64,000 nucleotides of DNA from DASRDU01 sp035560235 (GCA_035560235.1 DATMAG010000071.1:1-64000), one strand, 5' to 3'. Numbered from the stretch's first letter, positions 18,590 to 27,906 are shown. The notes: a model not told the origin generated them from the letters alone. Numbers and translations are program-made.

Positions 18590-21500
18590 ATGTTTCCTGA
18601 CCACCTGCACCTGTCTGCAGCTCCGTTTCTGAAGCTTCTCTCCGTCCGCAACTCGCGCCTGATAGCTGCGCTTCTGACGCTGACGATTGCAGCGACGCTG
18701 GCAATCGCCGGTCGCGCTCCGTTCATCAGTTCGGCAGCGGCAGCGATGTTTGCTGACAATGATTTCGCTCCGGTGACGGTTTCAGCGGCCAGCTATGAAA
18801 CCACCGCCATCGCGCCGGATTCGATTGTGGCGGCATTCGGAACGAAGCTGGCGACGGGAACATTCGTTGCAGACGATGCCGATCAGGCGACCGCAGGGTT
18901 GCAACTGCCGACCACGCTCGGCGGAACAACTGTGCGCATCAACGGCCAGGCCGCAGGACTTTTCTTCGTCTCCCCCAATCAGGTCAATTATGTCATTCCC
19001 TCAGGTACCAACTCCGGCTCAGCGACGGTTCAGATCACTTCTGGCGATGGCACGGTTTCGACAGGCACGGTGCAGATTGCGCAGGTAGCGCCGGGCATCT
19101 TCTCCGGTAATGCTGATGGTGAGGGCGTACCGGCAGCCTATCTGGTGCGCGTCAAGGCGGACAATTCGGTCAGCTCTGAATCAGTCTCGCAACTGGTGAA
19201 CGGGCGACTCGTCACCAGAGCGATTGACCTCGGCCCGGAAGGCGAACGCGTTTTTCTGGTGCTTTTCGCCAGCGGCCTCTCGCACGCCAGCGATCCGAAC
19301 AGCGATAACAACTTCAGCGAAACCGTGCGCGTCGTGATGGGCGGCACCGAAGTCACACCGAGTTTCGCCGGGCGGCAGGGCTATTTTGTCGGACTCGATC
19401 AGATCAACGTCGAAATTCCGCGCAGTCTGACCGGGCGCGGCAAAGTCAGTCTCTCAGTCGCCGCCACGGGCTATTCGGCTTCAAAACTGTCTGAAATCGA
19501 AATCGCCTCACCAGCAGGCACTACGCCGCCGCAGGTCGCCGGTTTCAGTTCATCCAGCGTGCTGGCCGGACAGACAATGACGATCAACGGTTCGGGTTTC
19601 TCAACCGAAGCGACTGACAACACCGTGCGCATCAGCGGCTCGGAAGCCACAGTGACTTCGGCTTCGCCATCGCAGCTCACGGTGCAGGTGCCTTACGGCG
19701 CGCAGAGCGGAATGGTCAGCGTGCGCACGCCGCAGGGCGAAGGCATCAGCGCAAGCGCGCTCGGGCTGCGCACTTCGATCAGCGGCTTTGTTGAAGACAC
19801 CAGTCGCCAGCCGATGAGCGGCGTGACGGTCAAAGTGGTCGGCACCAGCACTCAGGTCACGACCAATTCCGAAGGACTCTTTATTCTGCCCGATGTTACT
19901 GCGGGCGCGGCGCTCGTTGAGATTGACGCGCAGAATGTGACTTCCCCGCCCTTCCCGAAAGTCACGCTGAAGATGCCGGTCACGGCGGCTCGCGACAATC
20001 AGTTTTCACGCCCTGTCTCGTTGCAGCAGGCAACCGGCGCCAGTCTGCCGGTCGGTTCGGGCGGCAGCAATCAGCCACAGTCTGTTTCAGTCGCACTTCC
20101 ACCCGACCGTCATTCAGGCCGGTACAAGCCCGGCGGAACGATCACCAGCGGCAGTGTGACTTTCGATCTGCCTGCGGGCACGGCGACCTTTCCTGACGGA
20201 GCGAGCAGCGGCACGATCTATCTGACGCTGCTCGACAACAGCCGCACGCCGGTTGATCTGCCGGGCGGGCATTTCAGCACCGCGATCGCGCAGCTTTCGC
20301 CGTTCGGCGTGACGCTCAGTCCGGGCGGCAAACTCTCCTTCCCGAATCCTGAAAACTGGGCTGCCGGTTCCGAAGGCACGCTCTTTCGTTTCGAGCAGAA
20401 TCCGAACAGCGCCAGTGTCGGCAGATTCGTCGAAGCGGGCACGGCGCGGGTTTCATCCGATGGTCAGCGCATCGAAACCGCCGACGGCGCAATCACGACT
20501 ACCGGCATCTATTTTGTTTCCCGCCTGCGCCAGACGACGACCGTCACGGGCCGTGTCTTTGACAGCGATGGTAAAACACCTGTGCGAAACGCACTCGTGC
20601 GCGCGCGCGGGCAGGAGACATTCACCGATGGCAACGGCGGATTCATCATCCGCAGCGTGCCGGTCAAAGCCGGTGAAACGATTTCAGTCGAAGCCAGCTT
20701 TCTGCGTCCGAACGGTCGCGTTGACCGCAAACAGAGCGCCGAAGTGCCGGTCGTCGTGGGCGGCATCACGAACATCACGCCTGACATAGTGCTGCCTGCG
20801 CCTGCGCTCAACCGTCCGCCGGTCATTCAGGCACCGGCGACCTTCACAATCAGCGAAGGCCAGAACACTGATCTCAGAATCGCAGCCTTCGATCCTGATG
20901 ATGGGCAGACGATCACGCTTTCGCTCACCGGGCCGGGCTTCGCTTCACTGATTGACGGAACTGAAAAGCTCGTTCGTCTGACGCCCGGCTTCAGCGACGC
21001 GGGAACCTACACACTGACGCTGACGGCGAAGGACAATCTGAATGCGATAACGACGCGCACGATTGCGCTCACAGTGAGCAATACCAATCGTCCGCCGTCG
21101 AGCGGCGGTCAGTCGCTGACGACGAGCGAAGACACGGCGCTGAACATTACGCTTTCTGGCAGCGATCCTGATGGCGACACCATCACTTTCATCCCGCTCC
21201 TGGCCCCGGCCCACGGGACGATCAGCGGCACTGCGCCGAATCTCATTTACACACCGGCCAGCAACTACAATGGCGCTGATTCGTTCACTTTCAAAGTCAG
21301 CGACGGCGGACTCAACAGCCCGACTTACACGGTCAATATCACGATCAGCGCCGTCAACGATGCGCCGGTCGCCAACGGGCAGAGCGCGACGACGGCTGAA
21401 GACACGCCGAAAGCGATCACTCTCACAGGCAGCGATGTCGAAGGCAGCGCGCTGACCTTCACAGTCGTCAACGGCCCCGCGAATGGCACGCTCAACGGGA

Positions 21501-23641
21501 CTGCGCCGAATCTGACTTACACGCCGAACCTGAATTTCAACGGCACTGACAGTTTCACCTTCAAAGTCAATGACGGCCAGCTGGACAGCGCACCCGCCAC
21601 AATCACGCTCAATGTCCAGGCAGTCAACGACGCGCCGACGATCAACGTGCCGGGTCAGCAGACAGTTGTGACTGAAGACCTGCTCTCCTTCACGATTTCA
21701 GGCTCGGACGTTGATGCGGGACAGACGCTGACCTTTGCGGCAATGAACCTGCCGCCGGGAGCAAATTTCGATCCGGCGACGAAGACATTTACGTGGACAC
21801 CGGCCTGGAATCAGGTCGGCACGTTCGATGTTGATTTCAAAGTGCAGGACAACGGCGCGCCGCCGCAAAGCAATGTCGGGCAGGTGCGCATCATCGTCAA
21901 TCCGGTGCTCAGCTGGACGCAGAACGCTGACGGGCCGAATGGCGGCGAAATCTTCGCGCTGGTTGGTGATCCGTCAATGCTGCTGGCCGGAACTTACGAA
22001 GGCATCTTCAAGTCAACCGACGGGGGAGCGTTCTGGCTCAAATCGAACGGCAATCTGCCGCCGGGCGGCGCGGTCAATTCATTTGCCGGCAGCGCCTCGA
22101 ACGGATTCATCTCCCGGCACGGCACCGGGCCGAATGACGGCGTCTGGCGCACTACTGACGGCGGCGCAACGTGGACGCAGGCGAGCAACGGACTGCCCGC
22201 AGTCTTCATTCACGCGCTGCTGATGAACGGCACGACGCTCCTTGCCGCCACTGAAAACGGCATCTTCCGTTCGACCGACAACGGGGCCAACTGGTCGCAA
22301 AGCAGCAATGGTCTGCAAAGCCCGCGCGTCCTCTCGCTCGGAGCGGTCGGAACAAGTCTGTTTGCCGGAACCGATCAGGGCATTTCGCTCTCAACCGATG
22401 ACGGCTCGACCTGGACTTCGCTCAATGCCGGGCTGCCGCCGGCTCCGCTCAACATTCCGGCGATGATGACAACCGGATCGCGGCTCTTTGCTGCTGTCAA
22501 CGAGAGCGTCTATGAACTCTCAAGCGACGGTCAGAGCTGGCTCAATGACGGATTCGGCCTGCCCGGAAGCAGTCAGGTCAGTGCGCTGGCAATGAACGGT
22601 TCCGAGCTGTTTGCGGGAACAATGGGCTACGGCGTTTACAAAACCAGAATTGATACCGCGCCCTATTTCGTTCCGGCCAGCAACGGGCTGAGAAACAGGG
22701 TGATCAGCGCGCTGATGCCTGTCGGCCCTGAACTCTATGCTGGCACTTTCGGCGGCGGAGTCTGGAAGAGCACCGACGGCGGGCAGAACTGGACTTCGGC
22801 AACTGCCGGAATCAGGCTGTCGCGCCCGCGCTGCTTCGCGCAGATCGGCTCGACGCTCTTTGCCGGAACACAGGGCAACGGCCTCTTTATGACGACTGAC
22901 AATGGCATCACCTGGAATCCGGCGAGCGGCAATCTGCCCGGCTGGGAGATCACCGCGCTCGCGGCTGACGGCACTGATTTGTACGCAGGCACCCGGGGCG
23001 ACGGACTGTGGTTCTCCCGCGATAACGGCACGACGTGGAATCAGATCGAAATTGAATATACCTACGGCGGGCCGATTACTTCCATCGTGGTGTCCGGGTC
23101 AGAGATTTATGCGTCAACTCCAAACGGGATCATCAAATCGCCGGTTGGCAATTACAGCTTCAGCCTGGCCATCAACGGGCTGGCCAGCACTGACGTTCGC
23201 GCGCTGGCAGCACCCGGCACCGATCTTTATGCAGCCACCGCTGACGGCATCTTCCGCTCGATCGACCGGGGCCTGACGTGGTCACAAGTCGGCAGCGCGG
23301 CCACAGGGCTGACAAACCTGGATGTCCGGTCACTGACCACCGACACCACGAATATTTATGCCGGGACTGCAGGCGGCATCTTCAAAATGCCGCTTACGGT
23401 CGGCAACTGGACGGCCATCAACACGGGCGTGACGAACCTGAACATCAATCAGGTGACGGCTTACAGCGGCAAGCTTTTCGCAGCCACCGGCGGCGGAGTC
23501 TTCTTCTCCACCGATGGCGGCGCGAAGTGGAAGAACGGCAGCTACAATCTCTTCAACCAGAATGTCAAAGCACTCTTCGTCAGCGGCGCGAAAGTCTTCG
23601 CCGGAACCGACGGCAGCGCGGCCTGGAGCAGCAGCTACTGA
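18590..23641 (+). CDS. Giant secreted mosaic surface protein with beta-propeller C-terminus
   Basis: 1683 residues. A hydrophobic leader (~24-50) ends at an Ala-rich cleavage region. Residues ~60-305 are the Solibacter-type TIGR03437 domain (YETTAIAPDSIVAAFG; VSPNQVNYVIPSG). An IPT/TIG domain follows (~313-385), then two carboxypeptidase-regulatory-like domains (~396-447 and ~651-704), and four cadherin/VCBS-like Ig repeats (~741-1106) with SGSDPDGDTITF and YNGADSFTFKVSDG motifs. Residues ~1108-1683 are about a dozen BNR/photosystem-stability-factor-like repeats (FAGTxGxGxxxSTDxGxxW), enough for a propeller. The Asp-rich Ig loops suggest calcium binding. It is probably an adhesin or cell-surface glycan-binding protein; the ligand is unknown. 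No C-terminal sorting signal was recognised. Confidence 0.85.
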   Translation: MFPDHLHLSAAPFLKLLSVRNSRLIAALLTLTIAATLAIAGRAPFISSAAAAMFADNDFAPVTVSAASYETTAIAPDSIVAAFGTKLATGTFVADDADQATAGLQLPTTLGGTTVRINGQAAGLFFVSPNQVNYVIPSGTNSGSATVQITSGDGTVSTGTVQIAQVAPGIFSGNADGEGVPAAYLVRVKADNSVSSESVSQLVNGRLVTRAIDLGPEGERVFLVLFASGLSHASDPNSDNNFSETVRVVMGGTEVTPSFAGRQGYFVGLDQINVEIPRSLTGRGKVSLSVAATGYSASKLSEIEIASPAGTTPPQVAGFSSSSVLAGQTMTINGSGFSTEATDNTVRISGSEATVTSASPSQLTVQVPYGAQSGMVSVRTPQGEGISASALGLRTSISGFVEDTSRQPMSGVTVKVVGTSTQVTTNSEGLFILPDVTAGAALVEIDAQNVTSPPFPKVTLKMPVTAARDNQFSRPVSLQQATGASLPVGSGGSNQPQSVSVALPPDRHSGRYKPGGTITSGSVTFDLPAGTATFPDGASSGTIYLTLLDNSRTPVDLPGGHFSTAIAQLSPFGVTLSPGGKLSFPNPENWAAGSEGTLFRFEQNPNSASVGRFVEAGTARVSSDGQRIETADGAITTTGIYFVSRLRQTTTVTGRVFDSDGKTPVRNALVRARGQETFTDGNGGFIIRSVPVKAGETISVEASFLRPNGRVDRKQSAEVPVVVGGITNITPDIVLPAPALNRPPVIQAPATFTISEGQNTDLRIAAFDPDDGQTITLSLTGPGFASLIDGTEKLVRLTPGFSDAGTYTLTLTAKDNLNAITTRTIALTVSNTNRPPSSGGQSLTTSEDTALNITLSGSDPDGDTITFIPLLAPAHGTISGTAPNLIYTPASNYNGADSFTFKVSDGGLNSPTYTVNITISAVNDAPVANGQSATTAEDTPKAITLTGSDVEGSALTFTVVNGPANGTLNGTAPNLTYTPNLNFNGTDSFTFKVNDGQLDSAPATITLNVQAVNDAPTINVPGQQTVVTEDLLSFTISGSDVDAGQTLTFAAMNLPPGANFDPATKTFTWTPAWNQVGTFDVDFKVQDNGAPPQSNVGQVRIIVNPVLSWTQNADGPNGGEIFALVGDPSMLLAGTYEGIFKSTDGGAFWLKSNGNLPPGGAVNSFAGSASNGFISRHGTGPNDGVWRTTDGGATWTQASNGLPAVFIHALLMNGTTLLAATENGIFRSTDNGANWSQSSNGLQSPRVLSLGAVGTSLFAGTDQGISLSTDDGSTWTSLNAGLPPAPLNIPAMMTTGSRLFAAVNESVYELSSDGQSWLNDGFGLPGSSQVSALAMNGSELFAGTMGYGVYKTRIDTAPYFVPASNGLRNRVISALMPVGPELYAGTFGGGVWKSTDGGQNWTSATAGIRLSRPRCFAQIGSTLFAGTQGNGLFMTTDNGITWNPASGNLPGWEITALAADGTDLYAGTRGDGLWFSRDNGTTWNQIEIEYTYGGPITSIVVSGSEIYASTPNGIIKSPVGNYSFSLAINGLASTDVRALAAPGTDLYAATADGIFRSIDRGLTWSQVGSAATGLTNLDVRSLTTDTTNIYAGTAGGIFKMPLTVGNWTAINTGVTNLNINQVTAYSGKLFAATGGGVFFSTDGGAKWKNGSYNLFNQNVKALFVSGAKVFAGTDGSAAWSSSY

Positions 23642-23682
23642 AACTCAGTGCGCGGTTGAGCAGAGATCAGGAATTTCTCCTG

Positions 23683-23865
23683 TCCGCGGAGCGGACGCAT
23701 TCAATAGCGGCGGGTGCAACCCGCCGGAGTGTGTGCAGCACGCCACCGACTCTGAAAGAGACGCAGTGAAAAGTCACAATGCGACTCTTTCAGAGTCGGG
23801 AGGCCAGCCTGTTATCTTCTTCAGCGGGTTTCACCCGCTGCCATTGAATGAGTCTGCTCCGCGGA
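23683..23865. repeat. 183-bp nested palindromic element
   Basis: Outer arms begin and end with TCCGCGGA (23683-23690, 23858-23865) and stay near-complementary for ~45 bp, including ATTCAATAGC (23699-23708) opposite GCCATTGAAT. Each arm has its own GCGGGT/ACCCGC mini-hairpin. The centre is a perfect 15-bp inverted repeat (CCGACTCTGAAAGAG at 23746-23760 with its complement at 23785-23799). No open reading frame inside looks coding. It resembles a non-autonomous palindromic element. Confidence 0.85.
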
Positions 23866-23951
23866 AAGTCTGATTTGCCCTCTTCGCGTCAGCCTGTCTT
23901 CACAAACCCTGAAAGCAGAAGTTCTCACTACCGTCAGGCGGTCAGGCAACA

Positions 23952-23980
23952 TTGTCAGCGTCCGTCAACTCATCTATACT
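23952..23980 (+). promoter_or_regulatory. Sigma-70 promoter of the Tat-ThDP enzyme gene
   Basis: TTGTCA (23952-23957), a 17-bp spacer and TATACT (23975-23980), each 5/6 to consensus, about 110 bp before the chosen start codon. Confidence 0.75.
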
Positions 23981-23994
23981 GACCGACCGGTCAG
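23979..23994. promoter_or_regulatory. TetR-type operator overlapping the promoter
   Basis: CTGACC (23979-23984) and GGTCAG (23989-23994) are perfect inverted half-sites around GACC. They overlap the end of the -10 box and the start point. The layout resembles TetR-family operators such as that of NemR (GACC-N4-GGTC). No TetR-family gene is in this window. Confidence 0.65.
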
Positions 23995-24091
23995 CAGGCA
24001 TTCCTCAGAATTCAATCTTTGCAGGCTTCAGCATGGCTGACGCGCTCAGGCGCAGCGCATCGGCCCACAGACCTTCATGAAAGGAAAGCTT

Positions 24092-26029
24092 ATGGACGAC
24101 AGCCGTGATGCGGGCAGGAAAGCCGGAGCAGCAGTTTCCAGAAGAAGGTTCATCAGCCGCACCGCAGCCGGAGCGACCGCAGCCCTGGTCGCAGGCAGCG
24201 GCCACGCGGCAGCAGAAAGCAGCGAAAGACCACTCAGAATCCCCGATGAATTTGCACAGGCCGCAAAGACCGCTCCGGTCAAAGCCGCGTTCCCGATGAC
24301 CGGCGCGCAGGTCTTTGCGCGAGTCTGCAAAGAAGAGAATCTGGCGGCGCTCTTCAGTTGTCCCGGCAATTACAACATCGTCAATGCCATCGCGCAGGAA
24401 GGCATCCCGACTTATTCGGGTCGTCACGAAGGCGCGATGGCGCACGCGGCCGATGCTTTCTGTCGCGTGACCGGCGAAGTCGCGGCGGCTTCGGGGACCG
24501 AAGGGCCGGGCTTTACGAATATGATCTGCGCCATTGCCGCCGCAAATGCCGCGCGTTCGCCGGTGCTGGTGCTGGCTTCGAATATGTCCATCTACACCGA
24601 AGACACCGAAGCCGGAATTCAGCTTGGCTATCAGCAGCCGACGACCGAAGGGCTGAAAAAATACGGCAAGCGGCTCATCACTCCGGCCCGCGTTCACGAA
24701 TACGCGGCCTATGCCTTCCGGCAGTTGCGCACAGGCATTCCGCGCCCGGTGCATCTTGATTTTCCGAGCGAGGTCTATCGCGCAAACTTCAGGACGCCGG
24801 GCGATCTCGCTTACTTTCACGACAAGACGAAATACCGCACGACGGCAAAACCGCATCCAGGACCGAAGGATGTCGCCGCCGCCGTTGACCTGCTCAAACA
24901 GGCGCAGCGCCCGATCATCGTGTCAAGCAACGGAGTCTTTTACAGCCGCGCCTGGGACGCATTGAAACGCCTGGCTGAAAAAGCTCAGATTCCGGTGGTC
25001 GAATCCGGCGCGATGAAAGGGCAGTTTTCAGACGCGCACCCGCTTTCGGCCAATGCCGCGCCGGGTGCGCTGGCGAGCGCCGACGTGGTAATGCTTGTCG
25101 GTCAGTACTGCATGCCGACCGTCGGTGAATTCGCCTTCGGGCCGGATGCCAAATACATCCGCATTGACCCCTGCCCCGAAGACATTGGCCGCAACCTGCC
25201 GATTGATGTCGGAATGGTCAGTTGCGAAAAGGCCGCGCTCGAAGCCCTGGCCGACGCCATCCCCGCGATGAAACACGAAGCCTGGGTCGCTGAAATCGCA
25301 GCGGCCAGGCAGAAGTTTGAAGACGAACTCGACAGCTTTTACAAACAGGCGCTGACTTACACCGACGCCGTGCATCCGGCAGTGATTGCGAAGGAACTGA
25401 GCGATTTTATGTATCGCGGCAAACTGCCCAGAGAACAGACGACATTTGTTTCAGGCGGCTACGGCATTGCGCGTTACGTGCGCCGCTGGCTGCGCGGTTA
25501 TCGTCCGGGTCAGATTATGAACGGCGCTTATCAGTATGGCGCAATCGGCCCCGACGTGGCTTATGCCTTTGGCGCGAGCGCCGCCGTGCAGCACGGCATC
25601 AGCGTGCAGGCTGCATACCGGGGCGCGCCCGTCATCGCCGTCACCGGAGATGCCGGATTCGGTTACACCGCCATGGAGCTTGAAACGGCGTCAAAATATC
25701 GCATGCCGATGATCGTGATTGTCTACAACAACAACGCCTGGGGCACGTGGTCAGGCAATCGTCGCAGCCCCGTCACGCTCAGCCTGCATCTGTTTCAGGA
25801 GAACGTGCGCTACGACAAAATCGGTGAAGCCCTCGGCGCGCACGGTGAATACGTGACAAACCCGGCAGACTTTCGCCCCGCGCTCGAACGCTGCTATCAG
25901 ATTGCCGCAAAAGAGAGCCGCCCGTCAGTCATCAACTGCCAGGCAAAGAAAGAATTCTGGGTTAAGGAGCAGTACGCGCCCGGCTTTCTCGGCACGGTCG
26001 AACCGGGCTGCATGTCATACAACCACTGA
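24092..26029 (+). CDS. Tat-exported thiamine-diphosphate enzyme (acetolactate-synthase-like)
   Basis: About 645 residues. The N-terminus carries a twin-arginine leader, SRRRFISRTAAGATAALVAG, followed by Ala-rich cleavage sequence. The ThDP-activating glutamate lies in YSGRHEGAMAH, followed by SGTEGPGFTNMICAIAAAN. The cofactor-binding motif GDAGFGYTAMELET...NNNAWG is near the C-terminus. The three-domain PYR-central-PP layout is complete. The family includes acetolactate synthase, benzoylformate decarboxylase and oxalyl-CoA decarboxylase; I cannot name the substrate. Export of a ThDP enzyme is unusual. The ATG at 24092 has AAGGAA upstream at good spacing; the in-frame ATG at 24077 has none. 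An operator-bearing promoter precedes it. Confidence 0.85.
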   Translation: MDDSRDAGRKAGAAVSRRRFISRTAAGATAALVAGSGHAAAESSERPLRIPDEFAQAAKTAPVKAAFPMTGAQVFARVCKEENLAALFSCPGNYNIVNAIAQEGIPTYSGRHEGAMAHAADAFCRVTGEVAAASGTEGPGFTNMICAIAAANAARSPVLVLASNMSIYTEDTEAGIQLGYQQPTTEGLKKYGKRLITPARVHEYAAYAFRQLRTGIPRPVHLDFPSEVYRANFRTPGDLAYFHDKTKYRTTAKPHPGPKDVAAAVDLLKQAQRPIIVSSNGVFYSRAWDALKRLAEKAQIPVVESGAMKGQFSDAHPLSANAAPGALASADVVMLVGQYCMPTVGEFAFGPDAKYIRIDPCPEDIGRNLPIDVGMVSCEKAALEALADAIPAMKHEAWVAEIAAARQKFEDELDSFYKQALTYTDAVHPAVIAKELSDFMYRGKLPREQTTFVSGGYGIARYVRRWLRGYRPGQIMNGAYQYGAIGPDVAYAFGASAAVQHGISVQAAYRGAPVIAVTGDAGFGYTAMELETASKYRMPMIVIVYNNNAWGTWSGNRRSPVTLSLHLFQENVRYDKIGEALGAHGEYVTNPADFRPALERCYQIAAKESRPSVINCQAKKEFWVKEQYAPGFLGTVEPGCMSYNH

Positions 26030-26071
26030 AGCGTCGATTCATCATCGGAAAGTCTGTGCGTAACCAGTTGA

Positions 26072-26077
26072 TATAAT
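26072..26077 (+). promoter_or_regulatory. Perfect TATAAT directly abutting the hicA start codon
   Basis: A perfect -10 hexamer ends on the base before the hicA ATG, with no good -35. If used, the transcript would start inside hicA. It could be chance. Confidence 0.25.
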
Positions 26078-26275
26078 ATGCCCCCGAAAATCCGTGAGTT
26101 GATCCGGGAACTGGAGGCAGCAGGTTTCGTCAATCGCGGCGGCAAGGGGAGTCACCGCAATTTCGTTCACCCCAAAGTCCTGAAACCGCTTACCCTCTCA
26201 GGCAAACCCGGTGATGACGCGAAGAAATATCAGGAGAAGGCTGTCAGGGCTGCAATCGAGGAATCAAAGCGATGA
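26078..26275 (+). CDS. hicA: HicA-family toxin (mRNA interferase)
   Basis: 65 residues, the standard size. It shows KIRELIRELEAAGFVNRGGKGSHRNFVHP, with the catalytic His in the GSH motif of the dsRBD-like HicA fold (motif shown here at residues ~20-28). HicA cleaves mRNA and tmRNA when it is free of its antitoxin. It overlaps the next gene by 4 bp (ATGA), the classic toxin-first HicAB arrangement. Confidence 0.9.
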   Translation: MPPKIRELIRELEAAGFVNRGGKGSHRNFVHPKVLKPLTLSGKPGDDAKKYQEKAVRAAIEESKR

Positions 26276-26511
26276 AAGAGAGTCTGCGTTACGTCAAAAT
26301 CGTGGAATGGTCAGAGGAAGATCAGTGCTTTGTCGGAAGTTGTCCGGGCCTGTTTTATGGAGGCTGTCACGGTCAGGATGAACAGGCAGTCTTTGCTGAG
26401 TTATGCCGGATCGTGGATGAGGTAATTGAACTTTATAAAGCCGACGGCAAACCTCTGCCGCCTCCAACCTCCGGCAGGGATTACGCCAACCTGATGCAGA
26501 ACGCTGCCTGA
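26272..26511 (+). CDS. hicB: HicB-family antitoxin (short, no obvious DNA-binding domain)
   Basis: 79 residues with the HicB RNase-H-like core: VEWSEEDQCFVGSCPGLFYGG followed by a helix (AELCRIVDEVIELYK). The C-terminus is short (RDYANLMQNAA) and lacks the usual ribbon-helix-helix or HTH domain, so it may neutralise HicA without DNA autoregulation. It is coupled to hicA by a 4-bp overlap. Confidence 0.85.
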   Translation: MKESLRYVKIVEWSEEDQCFVGSCPGLFYGGCHGQDEQAVFAELCRIVDEVIELYKADGKPLPPPTSGRDYANLMQNAA

Positions 26512-26526
26512 TGCAGCGGCAGCGAT

Positions 26527-27060
26527 GTGATGCGCGAATTCAATAAGGTCAGGCCTGCATATTTCATTCGCCCGCTCACGCAGGCTGATGAGCCGTTTCT
26601 CTGGCAGATGCTTTATCAGGCGCTCTATGTGCCGCCGGGTGCTGATCCCTTTCCGCCTGAAATCATCAATGAGCCTGAAATTGCGCGGTATGTTCAGCAC
26701 TGGGGACGGGATGGTGATGCTGGTTTCGTGGCGATTGATGAAACGACGCGGCAGCCGTTTGGCGCAGCGTGGATGCGATTGTTCACCGCCGCAGACAAAG
26801 GCTACGGTTATGTTGACGATCAGACGCCGGAACTCTCTGTTGCCCTGCTCAGCGAATATCGCAATCTCGGCATCGGCACTGAACTGCTCAGGCGTCTGAT
26901 TGAAGCCGCGCGGGAACGCTGGCCGGGGCTGTCGCTCAGTGTGTCTGCCTATAATCCGGCCATTCGATTGTATGAACGTCCAGGCTTTGAAGTCATCAGC
27001 GAAGGCGGATCGTCGCGGACGATGCGAATGATTTTTAGTCAGGTCGCAGATCAGAACTGA
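26527..27060 (+). CDS. GNAT-family N-acetyltransferase
   Basis: 177 residues. The acetyl-CoA binding loop appears as LLSEYRNLGIGTELLRRLIE (Q/RxxGxG/A type), followed by SVSAYNPAIRLYERPGFEV, which is typical of the last GNAT strands. The substrate is unknown. GTG at 26527 and ATG at 26530 are both possible starts. It follows hicB by 15 bp and precedes the LLM gene by 12 bp, so the three may share a transcript. Confidence 0.85.
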   Translation: MMREFNKVRPAYFIRPLTQADEPFLWQMLYQALYVPPGADPFPPEIINEPEIARYVQHWGRDGDAGFVAIDETTRQPFGAAWMRLFTAADKGYGYVDDQTPELSVALLSEYRNLGIGTELLRRLIEAARERWPGLSLSVSAYNPAIRLYERPGFEVISEGGSSRTMRMIFSQVADQN

Positions 27061-27072
27061 GGAGAAAACCAC

Positions 27073-27906
27073 ATGCTCTTTGGCGCTTCGATTTTCGTCA
27101 CGGAATATTCGATCAGACCCGAGGAACTGGCGCGTGAGATGGAAGAGCGCGGTTTTGAATCGCTCTGGGTTCCCGAACACACGCACATTCCGGCGAGTCG
27201 CCGCACACCCTATCCTGCCGGTGGCGATCTGCCGAAGGAATACTGGCACACTTATGACCCGTTTCTGTCGCTGACTGCGGCGGCAGCAGCGACGACGCGG
27301 CTGCGGCTGGCAACGGGCATCTGCCTGCTCATCGAGCGCGATCCGATTGTGACGGCGAAGGAGGTCGCCACGCTCGACCGCCTGTCGAACGGGCGTTTTA
27401 TTTTCGGCATCGGCGGCGGCTGGAATGCCGAAGAGATGGAGAATCACGGCACCGATTTCAAAAAACGCTGGCGCATCCTGCGTGAACGTGTGCTGGCGAT
27501 GAAGGAAATCTGGACGCAGGAGAAGGCTGAATTTCACGGCGAGTTTGTCAACTTCGATCCGATACTTTCATTCCCGAAACCCGTGCAGAAACCGCATCCG
27601 CCAATTGTGATGGGCGGCAACGGCCCGACAACGCCTGACCGCGTGGTTGAGTATTGCGACGAATGGATGCCGATTGCGATGCGACGGAGCGACCTCTCTG
27701 AAAGAATCGAAACGCTGAAGCGGCAGGCCGCTGCTGCCGGGCGCAATCCCGACGCCATCCCCGTCACGATCTTCGCGGCAAAACCCGAGCGCGAAGCCAT
27801 CGAAAAACTCGCCAGCGTCGGCGTCAGTCGTGTCGTTTTTCTGCTGCCGCCTGCTGATCGTGAAGTGGTGCTGCCGCTGCTTGATCGTTACGCCGGGCTG
27901 ATGTGA
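27073..27906 (+). CDS. LLM-class F420-dependent oxidoreductase
   Basis: 277 residues, luciferase-like TIM barrel. ATTRLRLATGICLL and the ATLDRLSNGRFIFGIGGGWNAEEM region (from ~residue 95) are hallmarks of the F420-dependent LLM subfamily (TIGR03619-like). It would use coenzyme F420 or FMN for hydride transfer; the substrate is unknown. GGAGA precedes the ATG. Confidence 0.88.
   Translation: MLFGASIFVTEYSIRPEELAREMEERGFESLWVPEHTHIPASRRTPYPAGGDLPKEYWHTYDPFLSLTAAAAATTRLRLATGICLLIERDPIVTAKEVATLDRLSNGRFIFGIGGGWNAEEMENHGTDFKKRWRILRERVLAMKEIWTQEKAEFHGEFVNFDPILSFPKPVQKPHPPIVMGGNGPTTPDRVVEYCDEWMPIAMRRSDLSERIETLKRQAAAAGRNPDAIPVTIFAAKPEREAIEKLASVGVSRVVFLLPPADREVVLPLLDRYAGLM

Noticed and set aside
23278..23873. 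Plus-strand frames running through the surface-protein end and palindrome
   Set aside because: They are out-of-frame reads of the propeller repeats and palindromic DNA with no ribosome-binding site.
26401..27537. 378-residue minus-strand frame
   Set aside because: Spans HicB, GNAT and LLM genes in antisense and shows no domain.
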